DNA of 64,000 bases from Herbaspirillum sp. meg3 (GTDB lineage: Bacteria; Pseudomonadota; Gammaproteobacteria; Burkholderiales; Burkholderiaceae_D): assembly GCF_002257565.1 (NCBI RefSeq), contig NZ_CP022736.1:5394001-5458000 (forward strand), read 5' to 3'. The translations under genes and the position numbers were made by a program. The notes below the pieces were generated by a model. It did not search any database. It was given only the letters and a program-made list of their open reading frames with translations, and was not told the DNA's origin. Positions 16,814-25,265 of the stretch are shown one piece after another; the stretch's first letter is position 1, and each line of letters begins with the position of its first letter.

Positions 16814-18436
16814 ATGGACCACAACAGCAAGAGCAAACACGACCTCCTCCTCAGCGCCAGCGACACCGCCGGGTTGATGGATTGCTTGAAACGCGGCGCC
16901 AGCCGGCGCGACCTCCTCAAGATCCTGCTGGCCGGCGGGATGCAAGCCACGTTGGCCGGTGGCCTGGCCGGTAGCGCGGCCAGCGCCTACGCGCAGACCC
17001 CGCGCCGTGGGGGCAAGCTGCGCGTGGGCGGTGATACGGCCTCCGTCAGCGATACGCTGGATCCGGCCAAGCAATCCAACAAGACCGATTACTCGCGCGG
17101 CACCATGCTCTACAACGGCCTGACCTCGCTGGACGCCAGCCTTACGCCGCAGCCGGCGCTGGCCGAATCCTTCAGCAGCAAGGATGCCAAGATCTGGGTA
17201 TTCAAGCTGCGTCGTGGCGTCACCTTCCATGATGGCAAAGCGCTCACGCCGGCTGACGTGGTGTTCTCGTTGATGCGCCACAAAGACCCGGCCACCGCCT
17301 CCAAGGCTAAAACCCTGGCCGACCAGATTGAGAGCGTCAAGGAAACCGGCCCCTATGAAGTCACCGTCACCTTGACTGCCCCCAATGCCGACCTGCCGGT
17401 CATTGTCGGTACCTTCCACTTCCACATCGTAAAGGCCGGAACCGCTGACTTCAGCACCGGTATCGGCACCGGTCCGTATAAGCTCAAGGAATTCAGCCCC
17501 GGCATCCGCTCGGTGGTGGTGCGCAACGACAATTACTGGAAGCCCGGCAAGCCTTATCTGGACGAGATCGAATTCGTCGGCATCGGTGACGAGAATTCGC
17601 GCGTCAATGCCTTGCTCTCGGGCGAGCTGGATCTGGTGGCGAACCTCAATCCGCGCTCCATCGAGCGGGTCAAGGGCAGCCCGGGCTTCGCGGTGCTGGA
17701 AACCCAGTCCGGCGCCTATACCGACCTGATCCTGCGCAAGGATGTCGGCCCCGGCAGCAATCCCGATTTCGTGCTGGCCATGAAATACCTGATGGATCGT
17801 GAGGTCATGCGCAAGAACATCGCCCGCGGCCACGCCGTGCTTGGCAATGACCAACCGATCGACCCGACCAATCGTTTCTATCTCGCTGGCCTGCCGCAGC
17901 GCCAGATGGACCTGGACAAGGCCAAGTACCACCTGCTGAAATCCGGGGTGACTGGCAAGGTGCCGATGGTCTGCTCGGTGGCGGCCATGTATTCTGTCGA
18001 TATCGCCACGGTGATGCAGCAGACCGCACAGCGCATCGGCCTGGAACTGGAACTTAAGCGCATGCCCCCGGAAGGCTACTGGTCCAACCAATGGCTCAAC
18101 AACCCGGTCGGTTTTGGCAACGTCAATCCACGCCCCAGCGCCGATGTGCTGCTCATGCAGTTTTTCCAGTCGCAGGCCGCGTGGAACGAGTCCCGCTTCA
18201 AGAGCGAGAAGTTCAACCAGCTGCTCACTGCCGCGCGCGCTGAAATCGATGTCGGCAAACGCAAGCAGATGTATGGAGACATGCAGACCATCATCCATGA
18301 AGAAGCCGGGATCGGCATTCCTATGTTCTTGGCCAGTCTGGACGGCTATCGCAGCAAGCTCAAGGGGCTATCTCCAATTCCGCTGGGCGGCATGATGGGG
18401 TACTCCTTTGCTGAACACGTTTGGCTGGAGACATGA
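16814..18436 (+). CDS. Tat-exported ABC transporter solute-binding protein (family 5)
   Basis: The product has 540 residues. A twin-arginine signal (SRRDLLKILLAGG, cleaved near AYAQTP about residue 60) precedes a family-5 peptide/opine-binding fold: TLDPAKQ, PALAESFSSKD, FKLRRGVTFHDGKALTPADV, TGIGTGPYKLKEF, DREVMRKNIARGHA. ATG 16814 follows CGGAG. Such proteins deliver oligopeptides, opines or similar solutes to an ABC permease, but no permease or ATPase gene follows. It may share a transporter encoded elsewhere or act with the upstream HAD enzyme. Confidence 0.88.
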   Translation: MDHNSKSKHDLLLSASDTAGLMDCLKRGASRRDLLKILLAGGMQATLAGGLAGSAASAYAQTPRRGGKLRVGGDTASVSDTLDPAKQSNKTDYSRGTMLYNGLTSLDASLTPQPALAESFSSKDAKIWVFKLRRGVTFHDGKALTPADVVFSLMRHKDPATASKAKTLADQIESVKETGPYEVTVTLTAPNADLPVIVGTFHFHIVKAGTADFSTGIGTGPYKLKEFSPGIRSVVVRNDNYWKPGKPYLDEIEFVGIGDENSRVNALLSGELDLVANLNPRSIERVKGSPGFAVLETQSGAYTDLILRKDVGPGSNPDFVLAMKYLMDREVMRKNIARGHAVLGNDQPIDPTNRFYLAGLPQRQMDLDKAKYHLLKSGVTGKVPMVCSVAAMYSVDIATVMQQTAQRIGLELELKRMPPEGYWSNQWLNNPVGFGNVNPRPSADVLLMQFFQSQAAWNESRFKSEKFNQLLTAARAEIDVGKRKQMYGDMQTIIHEEAGIGIPMFLASLDGYRSKLKGLSPIPLGGMMGYSFAEHVWLET

Positions 18437-18704
18437 CGTAGCACGTGCTCGTTGTGACCTGCACCGCAATAAGGCGCACGATATATACATCCCTCTGCAA
18501 CCGGACAAGCATGAGCCACTCCGGTGGAGAACATAACTGTCGTAGTCAATGGCGCGGTGCGAGGCCATTTCGCGTCCTATGGGCGGCAGTGGTGGGGAGG
18601 CTTCGGCCTGCCGGTTCCTTGTGCGCCGGTCTTCCAACCGTGCCATTTACCGCCCTCCCGTTTGGAAGCGGGATGCGGTTCAATCACCGCACAGGGAGGC
18701 AGAC

Positions 18705-18995
18705 ATGCCTGACTTCGACACGCCCCATCAAGCAACTACCCAACCGACGCATCGGAATTTCCGCTGGATCAGTGGTCCGGGCCCGGACCGTAACGCACCC
18801 TCCCGCCGACTTTGGCAGATGATGCGCGACGTCGCTGTCGGCATTCATGCCTGCCTCCAGATTTTCACGGCTAGCGAGCTGGAGCGCGCCGCCAACGCCG
18901 ATGCCGAGAATCTGCGGCGACTCTTCATCGCGGCCTCGGGTCTGCTGCGTCAGGCGGCAGAGGCACGCATTCGCCCGTTGAACGATTCCGTTTAG
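18705..18995 (+). CDS. hypothetical protein
   Basis: The product has 96 residues from ATG 18705, which follows a strong CAGGGAGGCAGAC site. The first 40 residues are polar and Pro/Arg-rich, and the rest forms helices (MMRDVAVGIHACLQIFTA, LERAANADAENLRRLFIAAS). No signal peptide or known domain is seen. The gene lies alone between the solute-binding protein and a LysR gene. Confidence 0.55.
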   Translation: MPDFDTPHQATTQPTHRNFRWISGPGPDRNAPSRRLWQMMRDVAVGIHACLQIFTASELERAANADAENLRRLFIAASGLLRQAAEARIRPLNDSV

Positions 18996-19280
18996 TTTCC
19001 TTTAGCCGTCGTTTCAGCAAACAGGGGTCTCGTGTTGTGACGGACGCCGAGACGACACTGGATCCTGGCTTTCGTCAGGACGGTGGCGAGGTGGCGATGG
19101 TTTTTTCTTTGGCTTGATACCGCGCCTGCATGTTGTTGCACAGGCAATGCCGAAACGGCATGGGACTTTCCCATGCTGTATTTGTATAGTGATATGCCGG
19201 AAAAGCCACGTCGCCAAACGGCTTCATCGCGCAGTCAATGCACCGGCATTTAAGCCAACCTCAGGGAAGAGCGGGAAACA

Positions 19281-20219
19281 ATGGAAATCAAATGGGTCGA
19301 GGACTTCTTGTCGGTGGTGGAGACGCTCAACTTCAGCCGCTCGGCGAAGCTGCGCAATGTGACGCAACCGGCGTTCGGCCGCCGCGTCCGTTCGCTGGAG
19401 GCCTGGCTTGGCGCGGAGCTGTTTGACCGCTCCACGTACCCGTGTGCGCTGACGCCGGCGGGCGAGTCCTTTGTGCCGATCGCGCGCGAGATGCTCAATC
19501 AGTCGACCCAGGCGCGCCTGATCCTGCGCGGTCAGCTGGCCGGTGCGCAGGCGACGGTGAAGTTCGCCATGCCGCACACCTTGCTGCTGACCCTGTATCC
19601 CAAGCTGCTGTCCGAAATCGAGAAGACCACCGGCTCCATGGCGACCACCGTGCAGGCTACCAACGTGCACGATGCCGTAATGGCACTGGTCGAGCGCAAC
19701 TGCGATCTGCTGATCTGCTATCACCATCCGCAGCAGGGCATCGATCTGGACAGCGAACGCTATGCGATGCTGTCGCTCGGCAAAGAGCCGCTACGCCCGT
19801 ATGTCAAAGCCGTGCGCAAGGGCGTGCCCAAGTACGCGCTGCCGGGCACGCCTGCGGAACCGGTGCCTTTCCTGAGCTATTCTTCCTATTCGTCGCTGAG
19901 CCGTATCGTCGAGAAGCAGCTCAGCGCCAGCCCGCGCCCGGTGCATGTGTTCCGCCGCTTTGAATCCGACCTGGCCGAGGGCTTGAAGAGTATGGTGCTG
20001 GAAGGCCACGGCGTTGCCTGGTTGCCGGCCAGCGCGGTCACGCGCGAAGTCGCTGAAGGCAAGCTGACCCTGGCGGTCGCACCCAATGACAATGAGGCCC
20101 TCGCAACGGGCCTGTGGAGCGACGAAATGGATATCCGCGTCTATCGCCGCATCGATGACGCACGACCGGATCTGGATCGCATCTGGGCCTGCCTGAGTGC
20201 GGCGCATGGGGTACGTTAA
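19281..20219 (+). CDS. LysR-type transcriptional regulator
   Basis: The product has 312 residues. The N-terminal winged HTH (MEIKWVEDFLSVVETLNFSR, VTQPAFGRRVRSLEAWLGAE) is followed by the periplasmic-binding-like effector domain. GGGAAGAGCGGGAAACA precedes ATG 19281. The ornithine cyclodeaminase-family gene begins 82 bases downstream on the same strand and is the likely target. The protein closely resembles the second LysR regulator of this window (30232-31173), also beside an amino-acid enzyme. Confidence 0.93.
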   Translation: MEIKWVEDFLSVVETLNFSRSAKLRNVTQPAFGRRVRSLEAWLGAELFDRSTYPCALTPAGESFVPIAREMLNQSTQARLILRGQLAGAQATVKFAMPHTLLLTLYPKLLSEIEKTTGSMATTVQATNVHDAVMALVERNCDLLICYHHPQQGIDLDSERYAMLSLGKEPLRPYVKAVRKGVPKYALPGTPAEPVPFLSYSSYSSLSRIVEKQLSASPRPVHVFRRFESDLAEGLKSMVLEGHGVAWLPASAVTREVAEGKLTLAVAPNDNEALATGLWSDEMDIRVYRRIDDARPDLDRIWACLSAAHGVR

Positions 20220-20301
20220 TCCTGTGCGCTGATCCTGCGTTCTATCGTCAGTACAAAATTTGCATCAACTCACCCAAGTAAATAGACCGAAGAGGATCAC
20301 C

Positions 20302-21222
20302 GTGAAGCTCATTACCAATCAACAAGTCAGCGAACTCGTCACCACCGCCGACGCCGTGCAAGCCATGCGCGAAGCCTTCGCCGCCGCCGGTAGCGGCGCC
20401 CAGCAGGCCCGCGTGCGCACCAGTGCTTCCAACGGCGTGATGCTGTCGATGATGGGCGCGGTGATTCCCGACGCAGGCATCGCCGGCGCCAAGGTCTACA
20501 CGACGATCAAGGGCGCGTTCAAGTTTGTGATCACGCTGTTCTCGACCGAAACCGGTGCTCCGCTGGCGACCATCGAAGGCGACACCATGACCGGCCTGCG
20601 CACGGCTGCCGCCACCGCCGTGGCTTGCGACGCACTGGCGCGCAAGGACGTCGACACGCTGGCCATTATCGGCACCGGCGTGCAGGCGCGTTCGCATATC
20701 CCGGCGATTCTGCAGGTGCGCAAGTTCAAGGAAATCCTGATCGCCGGTCTCTCCGGCCAGCAAGAACTGGCAGACGAAGTCACCAAGACCTACGGCATTC
20801 CCGCACGCGTGGTCGAGATCGACGAAGCCGCACGTCAGGCCGACGTGCTGGTGACCGTGACGCGCGCGACCACGCCGCTGTTCTCGGGCGACCTGTTGAA
20901 GCCGGGCGCGTTCGTCGCCGCCGTCGGCGCCAGCAAGGCCAACGTGCGCGAGCTGGATGACATCGCCATCAAGCGCGCCGCAGCGCTGGTGGTGGAGTGG
21001 AAGCCGCAGGCGCAAACCGAAGCCGGCGATCTGGTGCAATGCGCGCCGGGTACTTTCGACTGGGCCAACGTGTGGGAGCTGGGCCAGGCTGTTGACGGCA
21101 GCATCGGCTATCAGCGCAAAGACGACGATATCGTGATCTACAAGGCCATCGGCATCGGTCTGGAAGACGTGGCGCTGGCGGGTCTGGCGTACCGCAAGGC
21201 TGCTGCGCAAAACGGCTGGTGA
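20302..21222 (+). CDS. ornithine cyclodeaminase / mu-crystallin family protein
   Basis: The product has 306 residues from GTG 20302, preceded by AGAGGATCACC; the in-frame ATG further upstream lacks a site. The family features are KVYTTIKGAF, TGLRTAAATAVACDALARKD and the dinucleotide-binding loop IIGTGVQARSHIPAI, then VTVTRATTPLFSG and VGASKANVRELDD. Members deaminate ornithine to proline or reduce cyclic imino acids such as pyrroline-2-carboxylate with NAD(P)H. Sequence alone does not separate these. A terminator follows at 21271. Confidence 0.88.
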   Translation: MKLITNQQVSELVTTADAVQAMREAFAAAGSGAQQARVRTSASNGVMLSMMGAVIPDAGIAGAKVYTTIKGAFKFVITLFSTETGAPLATIEGDTMTGLRTAAATAVACDALARKDVDTLAIIGTGVQARSHIPAILQVRKFKEILIAGLSGQQELADEVTKTYGIPARVVEIDEAARQADVLVTVTRATTPLFSGDLLKPGAFVAAVGASKANVRELDDIAIKRAAALVVEWKPQAQTEAGDLVQCAPGTFDWANVWELGQAVDGSIGYQRKDDDIVIYKAIGIGLEDVALAGLAYRKAAAQNGW

Positions 21223-21270
21223 GGTCGTTGCTGCCGTAAAGAATCGACGTAAGGCAGAGAAGACAAGAAG

Positions 21271-21298
21271 ACAGCGGCTTGCGGGCCGCTGTTTTTTT
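21271..21298 (+). terminator. rho-independent terminator
   Basis: ACAGCGGC and GCCGCTGT form a perfect eight-base stem around TTGCGG and are followed by seven T. It ends the LysR-cyclodeaminase transcript. Confidence 0.92.
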
Positions 21299-21423
21299 GC
21301 GGCGGCTATCGAGCAAAGACCGGCCGCAACCTCTTCCTCCTACGCCAGCTTGGGACACTGTCCGATGCCGGTCGCAGCGCGTCTTGACTACAGTAATGGA
21401 TGTCAACACGGAAGGAGCACACC

Positions 21424-21609
21424 ATGCCTAATCCCCCAATCCCTCAGAGCAAGTCCGATGCATCATCCTCCGCGTCACCCAATCCGGACCGCGAATATGG
21501 GGACTCCACCGAGAGCAAACTCGACCACAGCAAGCCGCCGCATCATGACAAAACGGCGGCGAACCAGAAGCACAAGGACGAGCCGCAACTCTCCGTCGGC
21601 AAGCCCTGA
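21424..21609 (+). CDS. small hydrophilic protein, copy A of a tandem pair
   Basis: The product has 61 residues from ATG 21424, with GGAAGGAGCACACC upstream. It is highly charged and probably disordered. The core DREYGDSTESKLDHSKPPHH and the end KDEPQLSVGKP match the protein of 21765-21986, so the two genes are a tandem duplication. An overlapping open frame in another phase is rejected because it lacks this conservation. The family is not recognised. Confidence 0.65.
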   Translation: MPNPPIPQSKSDASSSASPNPDREYGDSTESKLDHSKPPHHDKTAANQKHKDEPQLSVGKP

Positions 21610-21764
21610 GCAGTGATTGTTTCATTGCGGCAAGCGGGGGCGCAGATGGACGCATGCTCCATGACAGACGCACTTCACAGGAGTAAGCTGATCCTCGTAA
21701 GGCCTGCCTGCGTCCACCTGTCTTTCCCTCTGGGCGCGCAGCCAGAAGCCTGAAGGAGAACATC

Positions 21765-21986
21765 ATGCGTAATCAAGATGCCGTTCGCCCGACTCCAGTG
21801 TTTCGCTTCACGGCCCCTCTTCCGCCGAAATCTCCCGCTGCGGAAGAAACCTTCGATCCCGATCACGAATACCAAGACTCCACCGAAACCCGGCTCGATC
21901 ACACCCGGCCGCCGCACCATGACGACGCGGCAGGCAAGCTGAAAAAACATAAGGAAGAGCCGCAGATTTCGATCGGCGATGCGTAG
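21765..21986 (+). CDS. small hydrophilic protein, copy B of a tandem pair
   Basis: The product has 73 residues from ATG 21765 after CTGAAGGAGAACATC. The first 25 residues differ from copy A, but DHEYQDSTETRLDHTRPPHH and KEEPQISIGDA repeat the same pattern with conservative changes only, which supports both as real protein genes. The conserved acidic D-S-T-E and PPHHD stretches could bind metal or protein, but this is only inference. Confidence 0.65.
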   Translation: MRNQDAVRPTPVFRFTAPLPPKSPAAEETFDPDHEYQDSTETRLDHTRPPHHDDAAGKLKKHKEEPQISIGDA

Positions 21987-22021
21987 GGTTTGTTCGCTGC
22001 CCGAGGGTGCGGGAGTTGGTC

Positions 22022-22587
22022 TTATGCCGCCGCGCGCGCCAGCGTAATCGCCTGCTCAGGACAAGCCGTCACGCATAGTCCGCAAGCGCGGCAGGCATCG
22101 GCGTTGGGGGTGTAGGCGACCTGCATGCCGTGTACACGCAGCTTCAGTTTGTTGAGCAAACCGAGCGGTTCGTAGTCCGCATCGTCGATGCGGCGAATCG
22201 TGAAGACATTTTCAGGGCAAACTAGGGCCTGTTGCCCGTGAATTTGCGAGATGCGTTCCGATCAGAAAGCGTGCTGGCAAGGCGCGTGGCGTAGCAGGTG
22301 GCGGGCCCACCTGCAAGCCATGCAACGCCGCCAGCGCGCTTTCTGGTCGGAACCCTTCGGGAACGGCTGCAGGCGTCGCCTGCCGTTGTTGCAGCTCCTT
22401 GCCGTAGCACCGCTACGACGCGTCGCTGCGCCTAGGCAGTCAACGCCTGCCGCGCGTTCGCACTCGCAAATTCACGGGCAGCAGGCCCTGGACAATCGCC
22501 CTTCCCTTCACAACGCTTTAAATTGACCACCGGCACAATGATGCCGGGAGGCTGCTTGCAGCCGGTCGTTGTTGAGTTTTTGTTCAT
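22022..22587 (-). pseudogene. ferredoxin gene (two FeS clusters) split by an inserted element
   Basis: Read from ATG 22587 the protein starts MNKNSTTTGCKQPPGIIVPV and reaches the first cluster motif RCEGKGDC. Then the frame enters a 264-bp element and stops at TAG 22432-22434, after 51 codons. Beyond the element the ferredoxin resumes with VCPENVFTIRRIDDADYEPL and the second cluster motif ACRACGLCVTACPEQAITLA, ending at TAA 22022-22024. The intact gene would encode about 100 residues of the seven- or eight-iron ferredoxin type. GGAAAG lies before ATG 22587. Electron transfer function must be lost unless another copy exists. Confidence 0.85.
22225..22488. mobile_element. 264-bp MITE-like element with 26-bp terminal inverted repeats
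   Basis: The ends 22225-22250 (beginning GGGCCTGTTGCCCGTGAATT) and 22463-22488 (the reverse complement, one mismatch) are inverted repeats. Inside, 22255-22278 pairs with 22330-22353 over 24 positions with two G-U pairs, enclosing a further hairpin 22294-22314 (GCAGGTGG and CCACCTGC). A third stem uses GCAGGCG/CGCCTGC near 22371. It has no coding capacity and interrupts the ferredoxin gene. No clear target-site duplication is visible. A transposase from elsewhere would be needed for movement. Confidence 0.8.
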
Positions 22588-22629
22588 GGTGTTCTTTCCG
22601 CCGACCGGCTTTGATTTGATATGGGCGGC

Positions 22630-23007
22630 TTAGACGCTGCCAGGTGTTTGCGGGGGATTGGGCGGCACCTCTTTCGTGTCGACATCGCCACGATGCCAGC
22701 CGCCGCGGAATCGGCCAAAGCCGCGCATGCCTTCCTTGAACTTCTTGCGTTCTTCTTCACTCATCTGCTCCCAGCGCTGACGCCGGTCATGGCAACCGCC
22801 ACGGCCGCGGAAGCCGCCGAACAGGATCTTGCACAGCACGAATAATCCCAGTGCCTGTAGATAGTCGATCTGGTGTGCGCCGGAGAACAGGGACGGCATC
22901 AGCCAGTTCCACAACGACATGACGACAAAGCCGAGCGCGGCGACGCCGGCGATGATGAAGACCAGGATCTTCCAGAATTTACGTTTGCAGTGCATGGGGC
23001 CGTTCAT
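22630..23007 (-). CDS. small membrane protein downstream of an ECF sigma factor
   Basis: The product has 125 residues. Hydrophobic segments lie at about residues 11-33 (FWKILVFIIAGVAALGFVVM) and 47-64 (YLQALGLFVLCKILFGGF), and the C-terminal part is Arg/Gly-rich with a helix WEQMSEEERKKFKEGMRGF. ATG 23007 has an excellent GGAGGAAAAA site. The sigma factor gene ends 77 bases upstream on the same strand, so the protein may be part of its stress-response operon or a regulator of the sigma factor, although no known anti-sigma motif is seen. Confidence 0.65.
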   Translation of the reverse strand: MNGPMHCKRKFWKILVFIIAGVAALGFVVMSLWNWLMPSLFSGAHQIDYLQALGLFVLCKILFGGFRGRGGCHDRRQRWEQMSEEERKKFKEGMRGFGRFRGGWHRGDVDTKEVPPNPPQTPGSV

Positions 23008-23084
23008 TTTTTCCTCCGTACAGATGAGTCAGATTAAAGATGGAATTCAAGGTGCCGTCGCAGATGGTGAATTGCAGATCGCGA

Positions 23085-23636
23085 CTACAAATTGAACTCG
23101 TCATATAGGGTTTGCAGGCGTGACCGCAGATGCAGTACCGCATAGCGTTTGCGCCCCAGCAGCGTGTTGATGCTCACGCCGCTTTCGGCGGCCAGTTCTT
23201 TAAAGCTGCGCCGCTCCAGCTCATGCGCGATAAAGACTTCGCGTTGCTCCGGCGGCAGTTCTTCCAGCGCGTCCTGCAACTCGGCCAGCAGCATGGAGCG
23301 CGCATAAGCGGCTTCCGGGCCGGCGTCGGTGTCAGGCAGCATTTGTTCGAGCCAGCCATCGTCGTCGTCTTCCGCATCGGCGGAAGCGTCCGGCAGGGCT
23401 TGCTCTTTCTTCTTGCGAAAACGATCGATGATGCGGTTGCGCGCCACTCGAAACAGCCACGCACCGACTTGTTCGATCGGTTCGGGCAGACGGCAGGCTT
23501 CCACCAGTTCGAAAAACACATCCTGCAAAATGTCCTCTGCCTCGCTCGGGTCGGGTACCCGCGTGCGAATGAAGTTGCGCAGCCGCACGCGCTCGCGCAG
23601 GACGGTGTCGGTGATGTGTTTATCGTTTTGAGCCAT
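23085..23636 (-). CDS. RNA polymerase ECF-type sigma factor
   Basis: The product has 183 residues if read from ATG 23636; ATG 23648 and GTG 23666 in frame are alternatives. Region 2 is readable in RVRLRNFIRTRV, EAEDILQDVFFELVEA and VGAWLFRVARNRIIDRFRKK. An acidic linker (ADAEDDDDG) follows, then region 4 in LPPEQREVFIAHELERRSFK and ESGVSINTLLGRKRYAVLHL. It would redirect RNA polymerase to a small regulon, typically a stress response. The small membrane protein gene follows. No promoter for autoregulation could be read with confidence. Confidence 0.88.
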   Translation of the reverse strand: MAQNDKHITDTVLRERVRLRNFIRTRVPDPSEAEDILQDVFFELVEACRLPEPIEQVGAWLFRVARNRIIDRFRKKKEQALPDASADAEDDDDGWLEQMLPDTDAGPEAAYARSMLLAELQDALEELPPEQREVFIAHELERRSFKELAAESGVSINTLLGRKRYAVLHLRSRLQTLYDEFNL

Positions 23637-24113
23637 CGTCGGTTCCATGCTGTGAAGACGGATCACAGCGGCGGATATTGTGAGAACGGCAAAATAATCT
23701 GAAGGCGGTGTTTCCAGACCGTAAATGGTGCGTCATTCTAAGGGAGAAAATAAGAGGTCCACAGCAAAGTCATCGTCGTCTGTATCGCCGATCAACACGT
23801 CGATCGCGACCACTTTTCCGGCCTGAGTCGCAAAGTCTGAAAACCGGTGTGGATGCGGCTTTGCGGCCGGATTGTTGTCGACATTGCCACGAATGTTGTC
23901 GATGTTATTACGCTTGGGACAAAATGCGTTGTGTTTTTATTCAGGCTTTCTCATAAAAGCTGCCGGAAGCGTGTTTGGGGGATGTACAGTTGCGCCGGAT
24001 CGTTTTACATTCTCGGATTGAGGGCGATTTTTCAGGGGTGTATTTCGGAAGCTGTATTTCAAAAGCTGGATAAAAGCGGCATACAAGCTGAATAACAACG
24101 GGAAAAAGCGGCG
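23637..24113. other. intergenic region between sigma factor and diguanylate cyclase
   Basis: About 480 bases lie between two divergent genes. One hydrophobic open frame (from 23847) lacks a ribosome site and family resemblance and is not called. Promoters for both genes must lie here; none is clear. Confidence 0.35.
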
Positions 24114-25223
24114 ATGACAGTTTTGCGGGCGGACGTCAGCGATAAACACGGTTTCGGCATCGGCCTCAGCGGCGGTGCGGGAGCGACCGTATCCTTACGC
24201 CTTCCCGGACATCCCATGAGCGAGCCCGACGAACGTCTGGGCCGCCTGCTGTGGAACATCACTTCGCTGGCCGGCCTGCTTTGCGATGCGCCGATCACCA
24301 TGATCTCGCAATTGCAGGGCGAATTCGATTGCTCCGAACGCGGAGCCTTGACGATGACGGCTGCCGTTGCCCTTGACAGCGGTGTCGATCATCGCCGCCA
24401 ATGGTGGCGTTTTGCAGGACAGTCGAGCGTGGTGTGCAGCACCGCCGACTTCAGCCTCTGCGAAACCGCCGTCACCACACCCGACCGTATTACCGAAATC
24501 GGCGACCTTCGCCTCGACAGCCGTTGCGCCGATCTGGCCATGTTGAAGACCGTGCCCGAGGCGCGCTTCTATGCGGCGATCCCACTGAGCGATCAACACG
24601 GTGAACTCATCGGGACGCTATGCGTACTTGACCGCGTGCCGCGCCGTCTTACATCGCATCAGCGCGATGGCTTGCGCCTGCTGGCCCAGCAGTTCATGGA
24701 ACAGTTGGAAATGCATCGCGATATGCAGCAGTTGCAGCGCCAGACGCTGACCGATGCGTTGACCGGCGTCGGCAATCGCCGCGGGTTTGATCGCCGCCTG
24801 CACGAAGAATGGTCGCGCCATATTCGTAGTGGCGCCGCCTTGTCGCTGCTGATGATCGATGTCGACAAGTTCAAGCAATACAACGATGTCTACGGCCATC
24901 CGGCCGGCGACGTCATCCTGAATCTGCTGTGCGAGTTGCTGCGCATGCCGCTGCGCGCCAGCGACTTCGTGGCGCGCTACGGCGGCGACGAGTTTTCCAT
25001 CATCCTGCCCAATACGCCGCAGGCGGGTGCGCAACTGGTGGTGGATCGGATTCAGACCATGCTGACGACGGCGCAGTGGCCGAACTGCATGGTGACCGTC
25101 AGCGTCGGCATCGCCACGCTGGAGCCGGAAGAAGCCTGTGATTTCGCCACGCTGCTGGCACGTGCCGATCAGGCCATGTATCTGTGCAAGCGCAGCCGCC
25201 GCGAAGCGGACAAGCGCGACTAA
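24114..25223 (+). CDS. GAF-GGDEF diguanylate cyclase
   Basis: The product has 369 residues. Residues 40-200 form a GAF-type sensor (ITSLAGLLCDAPITMISQ, FYAAIPLSDQHGELIGTLCV), and residues 210-365 the GGDEF domain with DALTGVGNRRGFD and the intact active site GGDEF at 290-294. The product-inhibition site RxxD (RASD, 281-284) lies exactly five residues before it. It should make cyclic di-GMP under control of a small-molecule or redox signal and be feedback-inhibited. It has no membrane segment. GGGAAAAAGC precedes ATG 24114; ATG 24216 is an alternative start. Confidence 0.93.
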   Translation: MTVLRADVSDKHGFGIGLSGGAGATVSLRLPGHPMSEPDERLGRLLWNITSLAGLLCDAPITMISQLQGEFDCSERGALTMTAAVALDSGVDHRRQWWRFAGQSSVVCSTADFSLCETAVTTPDRITEIGDLRLDSRCADLAMLKTVPEARFYAAIPLSDQHGELIGTLCVLDRVPRRLTSHQRDGLRLLAQQFMEQLEMHRDMQQLQRQTLTDALTGVGNRRGFDRRLHEEWSRHIRSGAALSLLMIDVDKFKQYNDVYGHPAGDVILNLLCELLRMPLRASDFVARYGGDEFSIILPNTPQAGAQLVVDRIQTMLTTAQWPNCMVTVSVGIATLEPEEACDFATLLARADQAMYLCKRSRREADKRD

Positions 25224-25265
25224 GCTGCGACTGCCACTGCGAGTACTTCCGTAACTTTTCCTGCC

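Noticed and set aside
16784..18298. 504-codon minus-strand frame opposite the Tat-exported binding protein
   Set aside because: It is an antisense shadow of a clear family-5 binding protein and has no ribosome site or family resemblance.
22223..22490. Target-site duplication at the ends of the inserted element
   Set aside because: The flanking bases (CTA on one side, TGG on the other) do not repeat; extending the inverted repeat by one base does not create a duplication.
22251..22526. Open frame running through the inserted hairpin element
   Set aside because: It is generated by the hairpin repeats and ferredoxin antisense; it has no start site and no plausible protein.
23847..24095. Hydrophobic 82-codon frame before the diguanylate cyclase gene
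   Set aside because: No ribosome site, odd Cys-rich composition and no family resemblance.
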